A DNA stretch of 64,000 nt from Nemophila menziesii (GCA_029959085.1 JARWIR010000015.1:6695017-6759016), one strand, 5' to 3'; shown: positions 1 through 11,719, counted from the first letter of the stretch. A program made the numbers and translations. The notes: generated from the letters alone by a model not told the origin.

Positions 1-394
1 ATACCAAAACAAGGGTCTAATTTAAGTTTTGTTCAGAGTCTTTAAATCAACACTCTGCCAAAATATTTCACCTTGGATACAATTTATACAATCAGATCAA
101 GAGATATAGATAATCATCTTTCTCACGAATTCTTTTAAGAGACACTATGACAAATCTTCCCTAAGACTCCCACGTTTTAGTCTAAAACACCACCATAATA
201 GTTTAAAAAAACAACCGTCCCACGACAACACGCACCTATATCATCATAACACCTTTGATATGTCTGATATTGGCCTTGTTTCCCAACCTCTTACGGAGAA
301 CTATAATTAATGGAGTCGTACCACATATATCACTCTTTCTGAAAAAACAAGTTTGGATTCATTGACGAGTCCCTTTCTTATCCTTATAATACCA

Positions 395-700
395 AGGACG
401 CTTATGGATATTAGGTGATTCCCTAGTGAGACTCAAGTATATCTTTTATCTGCATCTAATCTTTTAGTCTTTACTTTAGAAATTTCTTTATTTTCTTGTG
501 TTTTGTAGCTTATAAACAAAACCAAACAAATATTTTTTAATATTTTATTTTTCTATATTAGCAATTACTACTACTTATTCATTGAACACTTGAGTTATAC
601 CAGTTCAATCTTTTAGAACGAAATCCCATTTATCGGAATATTACTTGAACGACCTGTACACTTGCGATTTGATGAGTACTCAATGAATCCGTTAGTATAG
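395..700 (+). repeat. Relic of an Athila-type LTR (3' part)
   Basis: Several word blocks match, in the same order, the 3' half of the LTR at 10207-11719. These are a 'gattccctagtgagactcaag' type block, the 'aaaccaaacaaatat' block and 'gaacgacctgtacacttgcg', which corresponds to 'gaacgacccgtacacttgca' there. Only this fragment remains and no PBS follows. It is shared with copy B (about 21690-21985), so it predates the duplication. Assignment rests on motif order only. Confidence 0.5.
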
Positions 701-1872
701 TCAGCTAATTAATAAGTAAACTAAGAGTTGTTTACATAGTATTCAATTTTCCTGAGAATACTCAGTGGTTTAACCATTAAACCATTAATAATTAAATATT
801 ATTTACTAGTTCAATACTCTACGAATATTTCACATAGCGCAACAACTTTATCACTATCATTGCTCTTATCTCATTGATTACTTTTGCATTGTATGAGTAG
901 TTCCCCAAGGAACCGACAATGGAGTAGGATTTTTCCCACAATAGCAAAAAAACTCCACAAGCACTGTACTTGTTTAGGTGTTTTATTGTGTGTTAATATG
1001 TACAAGGTTGTGGAAGCTGGATCCTCAACCTTCCATACATGTTTTACTAAATAATATCTATATGCGGTTGCAAAGATATATGTTTTTAATCCTATCTTGT
1101 TCTCATGTTTTGGGTCGATCGAGTTGCAACAGACAATAAACAATTTTACCTTTCATACACCATTAGGCATCAACGATCGACTAAACAGTCTCCTACAAAG
1201 ACTTGCAAAAATGTGTAATCCTAATCTTTGTTGTTATGCTTGAAGTGTTATTAAAAATACTTTTATTTCATCTAAATCTGTTATTAACAATAAAGTTTTG
1301 TACATAAGACAATCAAGGTTATTACTTATATACTATGTTTAATCGTCTCATTTAAATCTCAATAAAACAATTAAAGTATGTAATATTACTAGGAAAATGC
1401 CCGTTGGATAAATTACAGTGTCTCAATCGTCTCATTCCTTTTCCATGTTCTTTTTCTAACCATGAAAAGCATAACATCAATAACATGAAATTACATAATG
1501 CTCAATAGTTATAGAATATTTATCTGTTTCAACCTTTGTTTACCATGTGTATGAAGTAATTTACCTCCACGTCTTGTTCTCCTTTGTGGGTAATCTGTAG
1601 GTGTTAGATTCATTTAAACGGTCATTCATAAGACCTCAGATGTATTAATAAAAAATTTATTTGATCCTTGATTTCTTTTTCACCCGACCAACATATTTCA
1701 TTTAATTAGTAATCTCTTTGGGAAATTAACATGCCTGCAGTCAAATTTTATTTATCCTAGACATATTAATTGTAAAATTCAAAGCATCACAGCTTAACTA
1801 TTTCCGAATTCAATTTCAAGAACCTGCTCAATCTTTTATAAATAAGAAGAAATCAACAAGTTATGCTAATAT
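701..1872. other. AT-rich intergenic sequence upstream of DUF674 remnant
   Basis: I see no supportable gene here. The short frames in this interval lack any recognisable domain and are not preserved in copy B. The last ~100 bases precede the DUF674 start and probably include its old promoter and leader, but no element can be pinned down. Confidence 0.5.
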
Positions 1873-1880
1873 ATGGCAAG

Positions 1881-2370
1881 ATGGCATCAACTAAACAAAA
1901 TGAATTTACGACTTCTCATTGACAGGAAAGGAAAACGAGTCATTTTTGTGGAAGCAGGGAAAGACGTCGTTGATTTCTTATTTCATCTCTTTTCATTGCC
2001 TCTAGGTGTAGTTGCGAGTCTTTTAACCAAGGAAAAAATGGTGAGTTGCTTGGGGAAAATATATGGAAGTATTGGAGATCTGAACAACACTTACTCACAA
2101 CTTTCTGCCAAGAAATATAATTTGTTGAACCTGAAAACACCAACCTATTCTTCCAGTGTGTCACTCTCTCTGACCAACAAATCTGCATCAGAAGCGCTGA
2201 AAAAGCTATATTGCTGTCTATATAATTTTAGTTCCGCAAGTTACAATTTGACTGATGACCCTAAAATGGTTTGCCAAAATTGCCATTCTTACTAAAAGTA
2301 TGAGTTAAAGTACGTGCCAAGTAAAAAAGTGAATGCAACAGCTCTCACAGAGGAAGGTTGTGTGAAATAG
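1881..2370 (+). pseudogene. DUF674 family protein, broken copy A
   Basis: DUF674 proteins are plant-specific and of unknown biochemical function. They normally have several hundred residues in repeated modules. Recognition rests on the block LLIDRKGKR, a KDVVDFLFHLFSLPLG segment, a Leu-rich stretch followed by CLGKIYGS, and a late TDDPKMVCQNC block with paired cysteines. Two ATGs are available. The one at 1881 (MASTKQNEF...) gives the N-terminus expected for the family, but it runs out of frame before LLIDRKGK. The upstream ATG at 1873 enters the conserved frame. A TAA at 2293 interrupts the Cys block where copy B still has CAA, and a TAG follows at 2368. The rest of the protein is not recognisable. 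It is clearly a truncated, frameshifted pseudogene, with no intact paralogue in the window. Confidence 0.8.
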
Positions 2371-3081
2371 ATGGTCCCATACATGATATGTACGTTTTAG
2401 AGTTAAAGGACTAACTTGTCAAAACATATGGGATAATCACATAGACAACCTTCTCATCAATAGAAGCCAAATCCTTGATGTTTAAAGAAGTTAGGAGAGT
2501 GATACTAGATATGGTAGACATAGTCATCCATTATTGTATATGTTCGCCCTTGTCTGTGCTGGATTTCAAAGCTTTGACTTTGCTTGGACAAGCCAAATGA
2601 TATATGTTGGCAGTCATTTAAATATTTCAACTCGGGCATAGATGTCCCTGAAATAGTATAAGTAGATGTTGCTTAAGCACGGTCAATAAGAAAAACATAT
2701 ACATAAACAATCGCATAATACATAAGTTATAAATTTTAAATAGGAGAATATAAAATTACTAACAAACCATTATAAAAGATAATCATCGGCTAAGATTCAA
2801 AAAATCTTCAGAATGCATTCCTTTGAGGAATACTAAAGATAGAACTAGTTGGTACAAAACCGTTTCCCCAGGAGGTGCCTCGGCTAAACATGTAGACTTT
2901 TTGGAGTGAATATCATATTGCAGAAGATGATTATCAATAGAAATATGCATTTGACACTTTGATAGCCAATATTCCTCACGGTCTTGAGCTAAATAGAGAT
3001 ATTTTCTCCCTCGCGGGTAGCTTCATTCTTGCGTGGGGTAAGTCCTTAGAAGGCGGCATAATTAAACTTGCTAGTAATATC
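2371..3081. other. Degenerate DUF674 3' flank and junction to RNase H fragment
   Basis: Up to 2966 this repeats copy B with no open frame. Just after 2966 the sequence becomes unique and leads into the RNase H-like remnant. No gene of its own is supported. Confidence 0.5.
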
Positions 3082-3661
3082 ATGGTGAAGTGGGTAAAAC
3101 CGGTAAATGGCACCAAGTAAAATATCGACGGAAGCTTTATTAGAGCAAAACGAATAGCAGGTGTTGGGGGTATATTAAGAGATAGATATGGGACATGTAT
3201 TTCTGGGTTCATGGGCTCTTGCGATTTTGTATCCCCCTTCGTTTCAGAATTACTTGCGTTACATTTTGGCCTTAGATGGGCTTGTAATAGTGGCTTTGTT
3301 GAGATGGTGTTTGAAACAGATTTGGAGGAGCTCCACGCGCTAGTGAAGGACGGTCGGAGTTTTACTCGCTAAGAGATGGACTCGGGGAAACTCCATGATC
3401 TAGTGAAGGGCGGTGGGAGTTTAGGTAGTCGGTATGTTTCAATTTCAAAAGAATGTTGTGCGTTACTTCTCAAGTCCCGAAGCTTGAGCTTGTTCATGTG
3501 TATCGAGAAGCTAATTTTTGTGCTGATAGACTTGCAAGAGAAGGTGCACTATTACGTACTCAACCGGAGGCATTCAAGGACCCACCTGATTTTCTTTGGA
3601 AGTTGATTACACGAGACAGAAGTGGTTGTGCAACTAATAGAGTTGTACTAGATAAGCAATA
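3082..3661 (+). pseudogene. RNase H-like (RVT_3 type) remnant, probably LINE-derived
   Basis: Translated on the plus strand, 3082-3350 reads VKWVKPVNGT, then NIDGSF, AGVGGILRD and ELLALHFGL, ending in an ETDLEELHALVK block. These are the landmarks of the plant RNase H domain seen in LINE-like and domesticated proteins, including the first catalytic Asp (IDG) and the ETD block. Positions 3453-3661, in another frame, give the C-terminal landmark LVHVYREANFCADRLAREG. A TAA at 3118 and at least one frameshift break it. Two separate minus-strand RNase H remnants of related type occur at 26215-27170 and 36137-37005. The T-rich, gene-poor tail after 3662 fits a LINE 3' end but is not proof. No reverse transcriptase part is visible. 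Confidence 0.7.
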
Positions 3662-3770
3662 ACAACTTGTATTCTTTATGTAATCCTTTATTCTTAATGG
3701 CTTTATAGCCTCTCATGTATGCAAAAAAAGTATATAAATATTAATTCTTTTAGATAATATATAATTAATA

Positions 3771-3894
3771 GGGGTAATACTTCCATCCTATATTAGATGG
3801 TCCAATTATCATAGCATATTTATTAATTATAATAACAAAACACATATCATTAGGTTAATTAGGTGACCATCTAATATTGGATGGAAGATTTTTT
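3771..3894. mobile_element. MITE-like element, old copy shared by C1 and C2
   Basis: About 124 bp with ends in inverted orientation: a 'cttccatcctatattagatgg' type word at the left and 'ccatctaatattggatggaag' at the right. Each end is itself nearly palindromic. The same element lies at about 56010-56130 in C2, so insertion preceded the duplication. Target duplications are not clear. It is the same family as 3952-4130. Confidence 0.65.
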
Positions 3895-3951
3895 CAAATT
3901 ATAGAGTTTAAGAAAAAAAATCAAAATATGAAATATAACTATTTTTATGAT

Positions 3952-4130
3952 GGGTAAGACTTTCATCCAATATTGGATGGTCCAATATTTGCATGACGGA
4001 CGTATATTATTATAACATAACACATGTCATTAGATTAACAATTTAGTTACTTTTGTAAGTTTAAAACATAGGGTATGTGTATGAATATCATTGGTGTAGG
4101 ATCATCCTATATTGGATGGAAGAATTTTCC
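3952..4130. mobile_element. MULE-like MITE present only in C1
   Basis: A 179-bp element with ~32-bp imperfect terminal inverted repeats built around CATCCAATATTGGATG. It is flanked by a 9-bp direct repeat, TTTTATGAT (3943-3951 and 4131-4139). C2 has a single TTTTATGAT at the matching site (near 56175) and no element, which gives an empty site. A 9-bp duplication fits Mutator-like (MULE) MITEs. It encodes nothing. Confidence 0.8.
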
Positions 4131-4369
4131 TTTTATGATTAACAATATATATCTTGTGTTTAGCTAAAACAAAATGTAACATTGAAAATTTATTTATTTT
4201 TCTATAAATTTAAAATAGTAAATATTTTAAAAAATGTAATAGGTTTAAAAAGGTTGTTGAACATTAACCCTAACCCGTCCATTTCAACTATAAAGATAGG
4301 AACTCATCATTAAGGTCTTACGCCGCCACTATTTTATTACTATTTGAGATCCCATTCTCTTCCAATTGA

Positions 4370-5680
4370 TTCATATTCTTATCATTTCTCCTCCTTTTTG
4401 ATAATGTTTCTTTAGTTTCGATTTTAAACAAGTGGATTCACTATCTTCTATGTCTCATATCTATGGACATTTCATTTCAATTTAAATGTATGTATTTCCT
4501 GATCTATTGTTATTTTTTGTGATAAACTTTATATGCTAAACAAATTGTTTCACCGGCTACTGAAGACAACAACGGACTCAATGTGCTCAGCGATCTTGCT
4601 TCAAGGTTGTCTGATGACCCTTTTATGTTTCTCAAATAAGTCAATACAATCTCATCTAATTTTAAACATTAGAATCACCATTTCTCATGCTCTCGATGTC
4701 TCTCTTTGTTTTCAGGAAACAACTCCTGCTGCAGGGTAATTTAATTTATTTTTTTTCCAGTAAATAATTTGATTAATTCTTAAAATATGGTCCAATTGTA
4801 ACTAATTTTGTTATTTGGATTTTTCATTTTTGCAGGAAAGTGAGAAAAAAGTATCAGTCTACTAAATCCAAATAAGGGCGCAAGAGCAAGAGAAATAAAC
4901 AAGAGACCCATAGAAGGTCTAAACGGGTAATACGCAAGGTATGTGCACTTTTTTTTTAAAATAATTTTGTGTCAATCATCATGCATAATTCTTTGCTTCT
5001 AATCTTTTCTAATCTTTAGTTGGAGACACTCCACTCAAGTTTAACTTATGATGGCCTAAGTGAAAGTGACCTCCTTTAACTATTTTCTACTATGTGATTT
5101 TGGCCATACACTGTAATAAACAATTCAAACCTCCTTAAACTTGTTTTTTTTTCATCAATTGTTAACTAAGTAATGCCAATTTACTATTATACCATTTCAT
5201 ATAATTACTTTTCATAACTCATTGTCTCCTTTCGGATCTCTAGCTTTTAAGACATCACTTTTTAGACCAAATCTTCCTCGACTAGATTTTTCAATTAGAT
5301 TTGCATCCAAAACAAGCCTATTTGTGGTCCCATATAATTTTGATAGAACATACTGTTGAATATTATTTTATGGTGTGTTGTGGCACCTGTTTTTTTAATA
5401 GTTGTGTATAACTGTAATTTGGATTTTGGTTATGATTTGTTATAAAGTTTATCGGATCTGGTGGTTCGATGAAGAATACGTCAATTACTGTACATTTGTG
5501 TTGTTTTCAGGTGCACCAAAGTGCAATTTTAAGGTTATTTTTATTATAACTTTTGTGCAGTTCTTTTATCCACGAGAAAATATAGTTTTGAGGTGTTTTA
5601 TTATTTTTAACCAAAAAAGGTGTTTTGTTATTGCAGATTGTTTTGGTTCACGAAAGTGTTAAGGTGCTAATGTGAGTGCA
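4370..5680 (+). pseudogene. Unrecognised spliced gene remnant (C1 copy)
   Basis: No family recognised. The layout suggests decayed exons. Acceptor-like ...ttttcag sites lie before a GAAACAACTCCT segment (~4714) and before ~4835. The second of these runs through a Lys/Arg-rich stretch to 'cgcaag' followed by gtatgt at ~4939. Further acceptors occur at ~5511 and ~5637. The same sites are preserved in C2 (56673, 56728-56970, 57543). In C1 the exon at 4835-4938 begins ESEKKVS, close to the SEKRKPG of C2, but it hits stops. It could be the tail of a transposase gene (basic, low-complexity tails are common there), but this is only a guess. Confidence 0.35.
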
Positions 5681-5959
5681 GTCTTCAGGTGTTTTTATTA
5701 CTCTTTGTGCAATCTTAATTAGGATTGAAGTCAAGCTGGTTTTGTAATTTTATGTTTGTTTATTGTGTAATGAAAAAGATTTGTTGGTTTTTTTAATTTT
5801 TTGTGTTTTTTTGGGTAATGAATATGATGTAGTGGTTTGTGATTTTTTCTTAGGTTTTGATGTTAAATTAAATGTTTGAATGACTGCAATATTGAAAGGT
5901 GGTGCATAAATTTTGGTCGAATGTACTTTTTTTTTACTGAACTTAACTGTACAAAAAAG

Positions 5960-6480
5960 ATAAAAAAGCAGTTCTCTGCACAAAAGTTTACCATAAAACT
6001 AAATTATGTTTAATTCAAATTAGCACAATTACGATAAGTTTAAATATTACTAAATACATCTTCATAGAGGCATCATTCTTTAAGGTTGCCTTTTATTCAA
6101 AAAGGTCACCGAAAGAAAAAGACTCTCCTGCCTAGGTATATCAAATATATCCATATTTGAGACACCATGAGAGTGAAGATTATTTGAATCATGTAGCATG
6201 TAAAATATTACAATATGAAATGTGGTATACCACAAATAAATATCGAGAGTCGTGAGAATCAACTAGATTTATGAAAATATTTTATTCGACATAACCAATC
6301 CTTTCGTTTTACTAATTGTTACCCTGTCAAGTAAAATTTATGTTAACTCCATTATCTTCCTTGTTCAACATTAAGTGGACATCATTTCCGATTGTGCGTG
6401 TTAACTGATCTTGAATTCCTAATGCCTCGATTTAAATCTTATATAATAGGGATAATCTGGAGTGATGCTGACTTGGTAAA
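5960..6480. repeat. C1-specific insertion resembling a downstream segment
   Basis: About 520 bases are present in C1 but absent at the matching point in C2 (near 58085). Their right half (6250-6480) matches 8535-8770 of the same block, with shared words such as 'gtggacat.atttccgatt' and 'gagtgatgctgacttgg'. A ~130-bp unit recurs at about 6475-6610, 7990-8125 and 8768-8930. The extra piece may be an internal duplication in C1 or a deletion in C2. Confidence 0.55.
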
Positions 6481-7324
6481 AAAAGGAGTTATATTCATAT
6501 CAATACAAGATACAATGTTTAGCAAGCATTATTTACAAATATGATTTATAGTATATACTTAACAGGGCTCACTGAATTTGTTAGACTCTTTTTTTTTTGT
6601 GAAAGAATATATATAAGATAAAAATAAAGTACAAATAATAAGTTCAGACCACGACGGTGGATTATAGTTTGTAAAACAGATATAGTTAGTGTGCTAATTG
6701 AAATTTTGATAAAAAAAATACTCATAGGATTAGAAAGGATTAAGAAGTCTACCATATAGATAAGTCCTTGTGTAAGGATGGGCATGAAAGTTTTTTTTTT
6801 TTACCTTGAGGTACTCGTCAGCCCAACACTTTTTGCTACAAAGAATTCTAGAAATGAACAGCAAATTTTTTGTTCAGACTAATACTACTACATTGCAAAA
6901 CATAGCCCTTTCTCTGAGCACGAGACTAATCGCACCCTCAATTAGTTACATTTAGAATTTAGAATAGATAATGATAAATTTCACATCTAGAGTTCTGCTA
7001 CATAATCAACTATATCGTACTATTCTAGGATATATTTCACAAGTACTAGAGAAAAATATCAACCAACAAAGACATAAAAATAATATCTAGAAATCAACAA
7101 ATACAAAATTGTTCATACAATTTTCTTGCTGTAGATTTATATTACAATTAAATTAAATTCTATGTATCATTTTAATTTAAGCTCCCAATATTAGAAGGCA
7201 ATAATTCCCAAGAATTTCTAACCTATGATTATAGTGATAAATGATTATTTTATCTTCAATTGAGAATGTAATATAACCTAAATCATGAATTTTCAAAGTT
7301 TAACATAAAGGTCTATTAGGTATA

Positions 7325-7650
7325 CACTACAAAAAAGGTTTTCTTTGGCGGCAAAAAATATTTGCTACTGAAAGTCTCAATTTTAACGTCTCAGCTATTT
7401 ATTTGTCGCAATAAGTTAAGACATAATTTGTAGCAAATTATTTATTTTTGTCTTTATTAGCTTTATCTTTAGCGGCAAATATTGCTGCTAAATATATAAT
7501 TAGAGGTCATTTTGGTGTTGCCGCAATAAATGTTGTTGTTAAAAATATCATTAGAAAGCATTTTAGTGTTGACGCAATATATATTGTCTCTAATGATACT
7601 ATTTGTTGTATTGATAAAAAAAAGTGTAGAAATGTAAAACTTTAATCATT
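7325..7650 (+). mobile_element. CACTA-type terminus with subterminal GCGGCAA words
   Basis: Begins CACTACAAAAAAGG, the usual start of plant CACTA inverted repeats. It is followed by clustered copies of GCGGCAA or TTGCCGC (7350, 7475, 7520) and related GTAGCAAAT words, as expected of subterminal repeats. The same end occurs at 58938 in C2. I could not find a matching opposite terminus, so the element is probably truncated or very degenerate. A short frame here (7448-7645) is made of the repeats and is not a gene. Confidence 0.5.
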
Positions 7651-8159
7651 AAAAAGAAAAAATATGTCCCCTAAATTCTATGTTCGCAAATCAACCAGAA
7701 GTTGATTTTACAAAAAGTAAATTAACCTTATTCTTGAACAATCAATTTAAAAAACCAATAATCAAACGTCCTGTATGTGTTATTTTTAGAAATATTGACT
7801 TGATATTTTAATAGTGTAAATTGTTATAGACAATGTAGAGGGTAATTAAGGATTTTTTTACAAAATAGTAGTCCAAGTTGTAAAATCAATAACAGTGATG
7901 TCAAAGTGGTTAAGTATCACAAAAAAACTAGTGTTTTAATAATTAGGCCGAAGATAAATAGAATTTCATGTTCAGGTAGGGGATGAATAAGGAGGACTTA
8001 TATTTTTAAATCAATACAAGATATAACTTTTAAGAAAGCATTATGTACGAATCTGATTTATAGTATATACTTAACATGGCTCACTGAATTTGTTAGATAT
8101 TTTTTTTGTTGAAAGAATATATATATATATATATGATAAAGTGCAGATAATAAGTTCAC

Positions 8160-8450
8160 AAACGGCATACCTTGGATGGATTCCACAAATGGCAAAATGA
8201 TGTGCAACTTCACCGTGGCTATCAACCTCTTGTTCCCTTTCTCATTGTTCTTTATTGGACAAGTGGAGAAATAGGTTTGGGAGGATTCTCACTAACAACT
8301 TCTTTGTTTTTTTTTATGAACTAACGGTGTCTTCTAAATATTATCTTTTACGATCACTGGCGCAATCACCTCTTCTTCAACCTTCTCTACAATTTCTTCT
8401 ACTTCTTTAGGCTAAGAGGTTGACTCCTTCTCTTTCGTCAGTATAAAGTT
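8160..8450 (-). pseudogene. Relic of Ty3/gypsy gag-protease linker (C1)
   Basis: The minus-strand translation of this stretch, read best in its C2 copy (59805-60085), gives an acidic KEVEEI.EKVEE run. A PPIPISSRVQYKNN segment and then MKLHIILSFVESIQGMPFV follow. The order acidic linker, Pro-rich 'PFPSR' word, then '..I..F.E....MP' is the typical junction before the aspartic protease in Athila-type elements. The same segment is recognisable in element X around 13160-13330. Stops and indels show it is dead. It belongs with the LTR relic at 8990-10033, which lies 5' of it on the minus strand. Confidence 0.55.
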
Positions 8451-8917
8451 TACCTAATATTCAAAGATAGATAGAAACTCCTGCCTCGAAATGAAATACA
8501 ATACAAACAAAGTGGTCAACAATGAGATGAAACAATATCAAGAGTCATGATAACCGACTAGATTTTTGAAAAGATTTTATTAGATATAACCAAACATATC
8601 GTTTTACTAATTGCTGCCTTGTCAAGTAAAAATTATATTAACTCCCATTTCTTTTGCTTGTTCCAAAATAAGTGGACATTATTTCCGATTTTTCGTGTTA
8701 GCTGATCTTAAATTCCTAATGCCTCTATTTAGGTCTTCTACAACTCAGGGAAAATCTCGAGTGATGCTGACTTGGGAAAAAAGACGACTTATATTCCTAT
8801 CTATAAAAGATATAATGTTTAAGTAAGCATTATGTGCAAATTATGTCTGATTTCTAGTATACACTTAATAAGAGCTAACTGGTTTTGTTAGATTTTTTTT
8901 CTTATTTGTTGGTGAAA

Positions 8918-8920
<3 letters not shown>

Positions 8921-8978
<58 letters not shown>
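8921..8978. repeat. (TA)n microsatellite
   Basis: About 58 bp of pure TA. The C2 equivalent near 60560 has only about ten repeats. Confidence 0.95.
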
Positions 8979-8983
<5 letters not shown>

Positions 8984-8989
8984 ATGGTG

Positions 8990-10033
8990 GTTTATCAAGC
9001 TTAAAAATCTTGACTAACTGGGTTGATAGTAAGAAGCACTAGGAATATAGTTTGTATTGGATCCCCCACATGGTGATAATCCAACTACTAAGAACAGTCC
9101 TAACGTGATCAAGATTAGAGTTGTAATAAAGGCAAACACAAAAAAAAATTATAAAGTAAAATCTCAAATCAATTAAATTCAATCACAAGTAACATTTATA
9201 CATATTGCAAACCAAGCTATGGAAAAATTAGTTCATAATGCCAAAAGAAATAAAACTAAACTTAATAACTTACGAAAATGGTTAAAAAATAGATCTAATT
9301 TAAATTACCCTAATAGTTAAGTGGAAGGAGATAGAAGAGAAGTTTGTGACTCTCCATCTTCATGTCTTCTTCTACAAGTCACTTGCTTCTTTTGATGATT
9401 TCTAAGTGTATTCATGATTAGGGACTAAGAAAAGACGTGTTTATAGTGTGAAATACAAGTATATATATGTGTAGGGACAAAATTTAGGTCATGGATTAGG
9501 TTTTAGATCCCTACTCCAGCTCAAACCCATTTTCCTTGGAAAATGGACTGCCTGACCTATAGAGTTTGTAAAATTCACAAATTTTTTGTTACATCTCCAA
9601 ATAACTCGAAACCAAAGGCCACACGACCGTAATTCAAAGACCTTTTTTGATTTAAAATGGATTATTCAAATTCTCTATCGATTTTATGCAGCATTGTAAA
9701 TACTACACACTCCAAATCTGGCCAACAACTATTGACAGCTTTTGCTTTATCCAAAACAGTTTCTTCTGCCTTTTTAAGTCTTGATTTTGTCTTGGATCAT
9801 CTTTCTTCAACTTCTTCGCCAATTCTTGGCTTCTAATATCATACTTGTAACTAAAAGATTCATATTTAACACACTATTACACCGAAATATGCTCTAAAAG
9901 TAAAAAAGCTCCAAAACAAGGTAAGACTAGAGAAACTATCTAATAATGGTGAAAACCACTTAAGTTAAGCACATAATACACCTAAAGTGGTGTCTCTAAA
10001 CTATATTATTATTTCACAAATATGAATACATCA
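8990..10033 (-). repeat. Old Athila-like LTR relic (5' LTR side) in C1
   Basis: Shares ordered motifs with the young LTR at 39418-40944. These include the 'ccaactactaag..cagtcctaacgtgatcaa' block, 'ccaagctatgg...ttagttcata', and the end 'tttcacaaatatgaatacatca', which compares with 'tatcacaaatgaggagacatca'. It ends exactly where C1 and C2 stop matching. Minus orientation is inferred from these matches and from the gag-protease relic to its left. Confidence 0.6.
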
Positions 10034-10206
10034 GTTGTTCATTATTGAGGATAACACTAGTTGCCTAGACTGTCATAGTCATTTTAAACATTGCTCTTAG
10101 ATTTGTTAAATGCCATGACCAAGTGACCTATTATGAGTATAATCGTTCATGCCACTAACACAACATTGACATGGTTGTATCCTCGATCATCTCCATAAGA
10201 GTATTC
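10034..10206. other. Short unique spacer
   Basis: Lies between the old LTR end and the LTR of element X. Nothing recognisable. Confidence 0.6.
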
Positions 10207-11719
10207 TGATGTCTCCCTATTTTTGAGAGATAAATCCCTTAAGAGACATGATTTTAGGTTCAACTTGGACTTAGTTGACAGATTTATAGTCATATTATGC
10301 TATATTGCACTTTCTTCTTTGGATTTGTAGTATTGTCACTTTTAGATATTTTATGTGTTAATTTGCTTGTTTAGTGTGAAGTTATTAGGTAAATGGTAGC
10401 TAGGAGGCACCAAGATAAAGAGAAAAAGTGAAGTTTAAAGTCCAAGATAAGGAGAAAGAGAAGAAGGAGCGAAAGACATCACTTTAGTGAAGGTGGAGAA
10501 GCATTGAAAATAGAAAGTCGTCACTTCTAGCCCTTCTCGAGCCCAAATGGTGCAGATTCTAACTTGTTGGTTCAAATAAAAAAGATGGGCCCATGAGTTA
10601 GAGAAATATGAGAAGTGGTTTCCGTGGATTTGGACTTACGATGCGAAAGTTACACCTAGGAATAATAAAACGGATTTGGACCCTTAAACAGTTAAATTAA
10701 GCCCAAGATGAGCCTGGTCCATTTTTAATCAATACAAAAGACTCCTTAGACATCATTAATCTGCACAGTTTCATATTTTAAGAGAGAGGAAGCTTGGAAG
10801 CAGAGAAGCAAAAGCTGGAGAAGTCATTCTTCTTCAACAACAACTTAAGTCATTGAATTAGGTCATTTTCAATTTATTTTAGTAATTAGAAATTATATAT
10901 TTAATTAATTTTATTTCTTTTATCTATTTTGATATGAGCTAAACTCCTAAATACCTGAGACTCTCATCTTGGGGATCAACACTAGTTTTCAATATAATGT
11001 TTTCTAATTTGGGACTGTGTCAATTTGAATTAAGTTGAGTAATTGCATATTGACTGCATTCTTGTATTTATTACTATTGTTAATATTCGGAAATTAAAGA
11101 TATGTTTTTGTAATTCGGCTATTCGCTAGTGGATAAAATCATCCAGAAGGGGTGGGGGGTTAAATACAAAACTAGCATAGAAATGCGTGGTGTTCGTAAG
11201 TGAGCCTGGAGGCCTTAACTAACCACATAGCCAATTGGATTTAATCATAATTATTTGAAAGTAGTTTTTAGTCGCCCTCACGGGGTCTGTAATACCGTAG
11301 AATAGCTTCCTAAGCCAACCTTGACGGGATTTAGGAATATATTAGAGTCCAGACTAATATCGTTACCACTTTGCCCTTAAAACGAATGGATTAGATTGTG
11401 ATCTTAGTTGAATCCCTAGGAAGGCTTAAGTATCTCTTTCATATTTACGTAATCTCTTTAGTTTAAATTCTTAGTTTAGTTTAATTTACTCAATATTATT
11501 ACGTTTAGTCTTTTAATATTCAAAACCAAAACAAATATCTATTTTATTTATTTCTGCAATTAATTCTACTTTACAATTTGAACATATCAATCTTACCTTG
11601 CACTCCCTGTGCAGACGAAATTCCTTATATCTTATTTCTTATTTGGAACGACCCGTACACTTGCACTTAGTTGATCCTTCTATTTAGTGTTGATTTTTAT
11701 TACACTCTTGGATCGACCA
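10207..11719 (+). mobile_element. 5' LTR of decayed Athila-type element X
   Basis: A 1,513-bp LTR starts TGATGTCTCCC and ends ...GGATCGACCA, matching in order the LTRs at 13868-15413 (inverted) and 39418-40944 (inverted). The 3' boundary is fixed by the primer-binding site six bases downstream. The R-U5 part contains the conserved 'gaacgacccgtacacttgca' word and the 'cactccctgtgcagacgaa' word. No matching 3' LTR in + orientation is present in the window, so X is truncated. Confidence 0.85.

Larger units (their letters stand above)
1..2966. repeat. Segmental duplicate, copy A (left end cut by window)
   Basis: This block aligns almost base for base with 21288-24306 (copy B). Its first ~340 bases also align with 62643-62971 (copy C). 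It holds an LTR relic and a broken DUF674 gene. The differences from B are indels. B has about 160 extra bases at 22060-22220 where A reads straight through near 772. B lacks about 70 bases present in A at 2545-2620. Homology to B stops at about 2966, where A passes into an RNase H fragment and B passes into the F-box gene region. Boundaries were placed by eye. Confidence 0.85.
3727..10033. repeat. Segmental duplicate C1 (paralogue of 55967-61627)
   Basis: About 6.3 kb aligns with C2 from 'agtatataaatattaattc' at the left edge to an LTR-like 'acatca' end at the right edge. Main differences: C1 has an extra MITE at 3952-4130. C1 has about 520 extra bases at ~5960-6480, which resemble its own 8530-8800. 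The putative second exon has diverged, and the (TA)n tract at 8921-8978 is much longer. The right boundary coincides with the end of an old LTR, so part of the block is itself an old retroelement. Confidence 0.85.

Noticed and set aside
61..340. Possible gene in the conserved A/B/C segment
   Set aside because: Conservation among copies is from duplication. All frames are broken and differ between copies.
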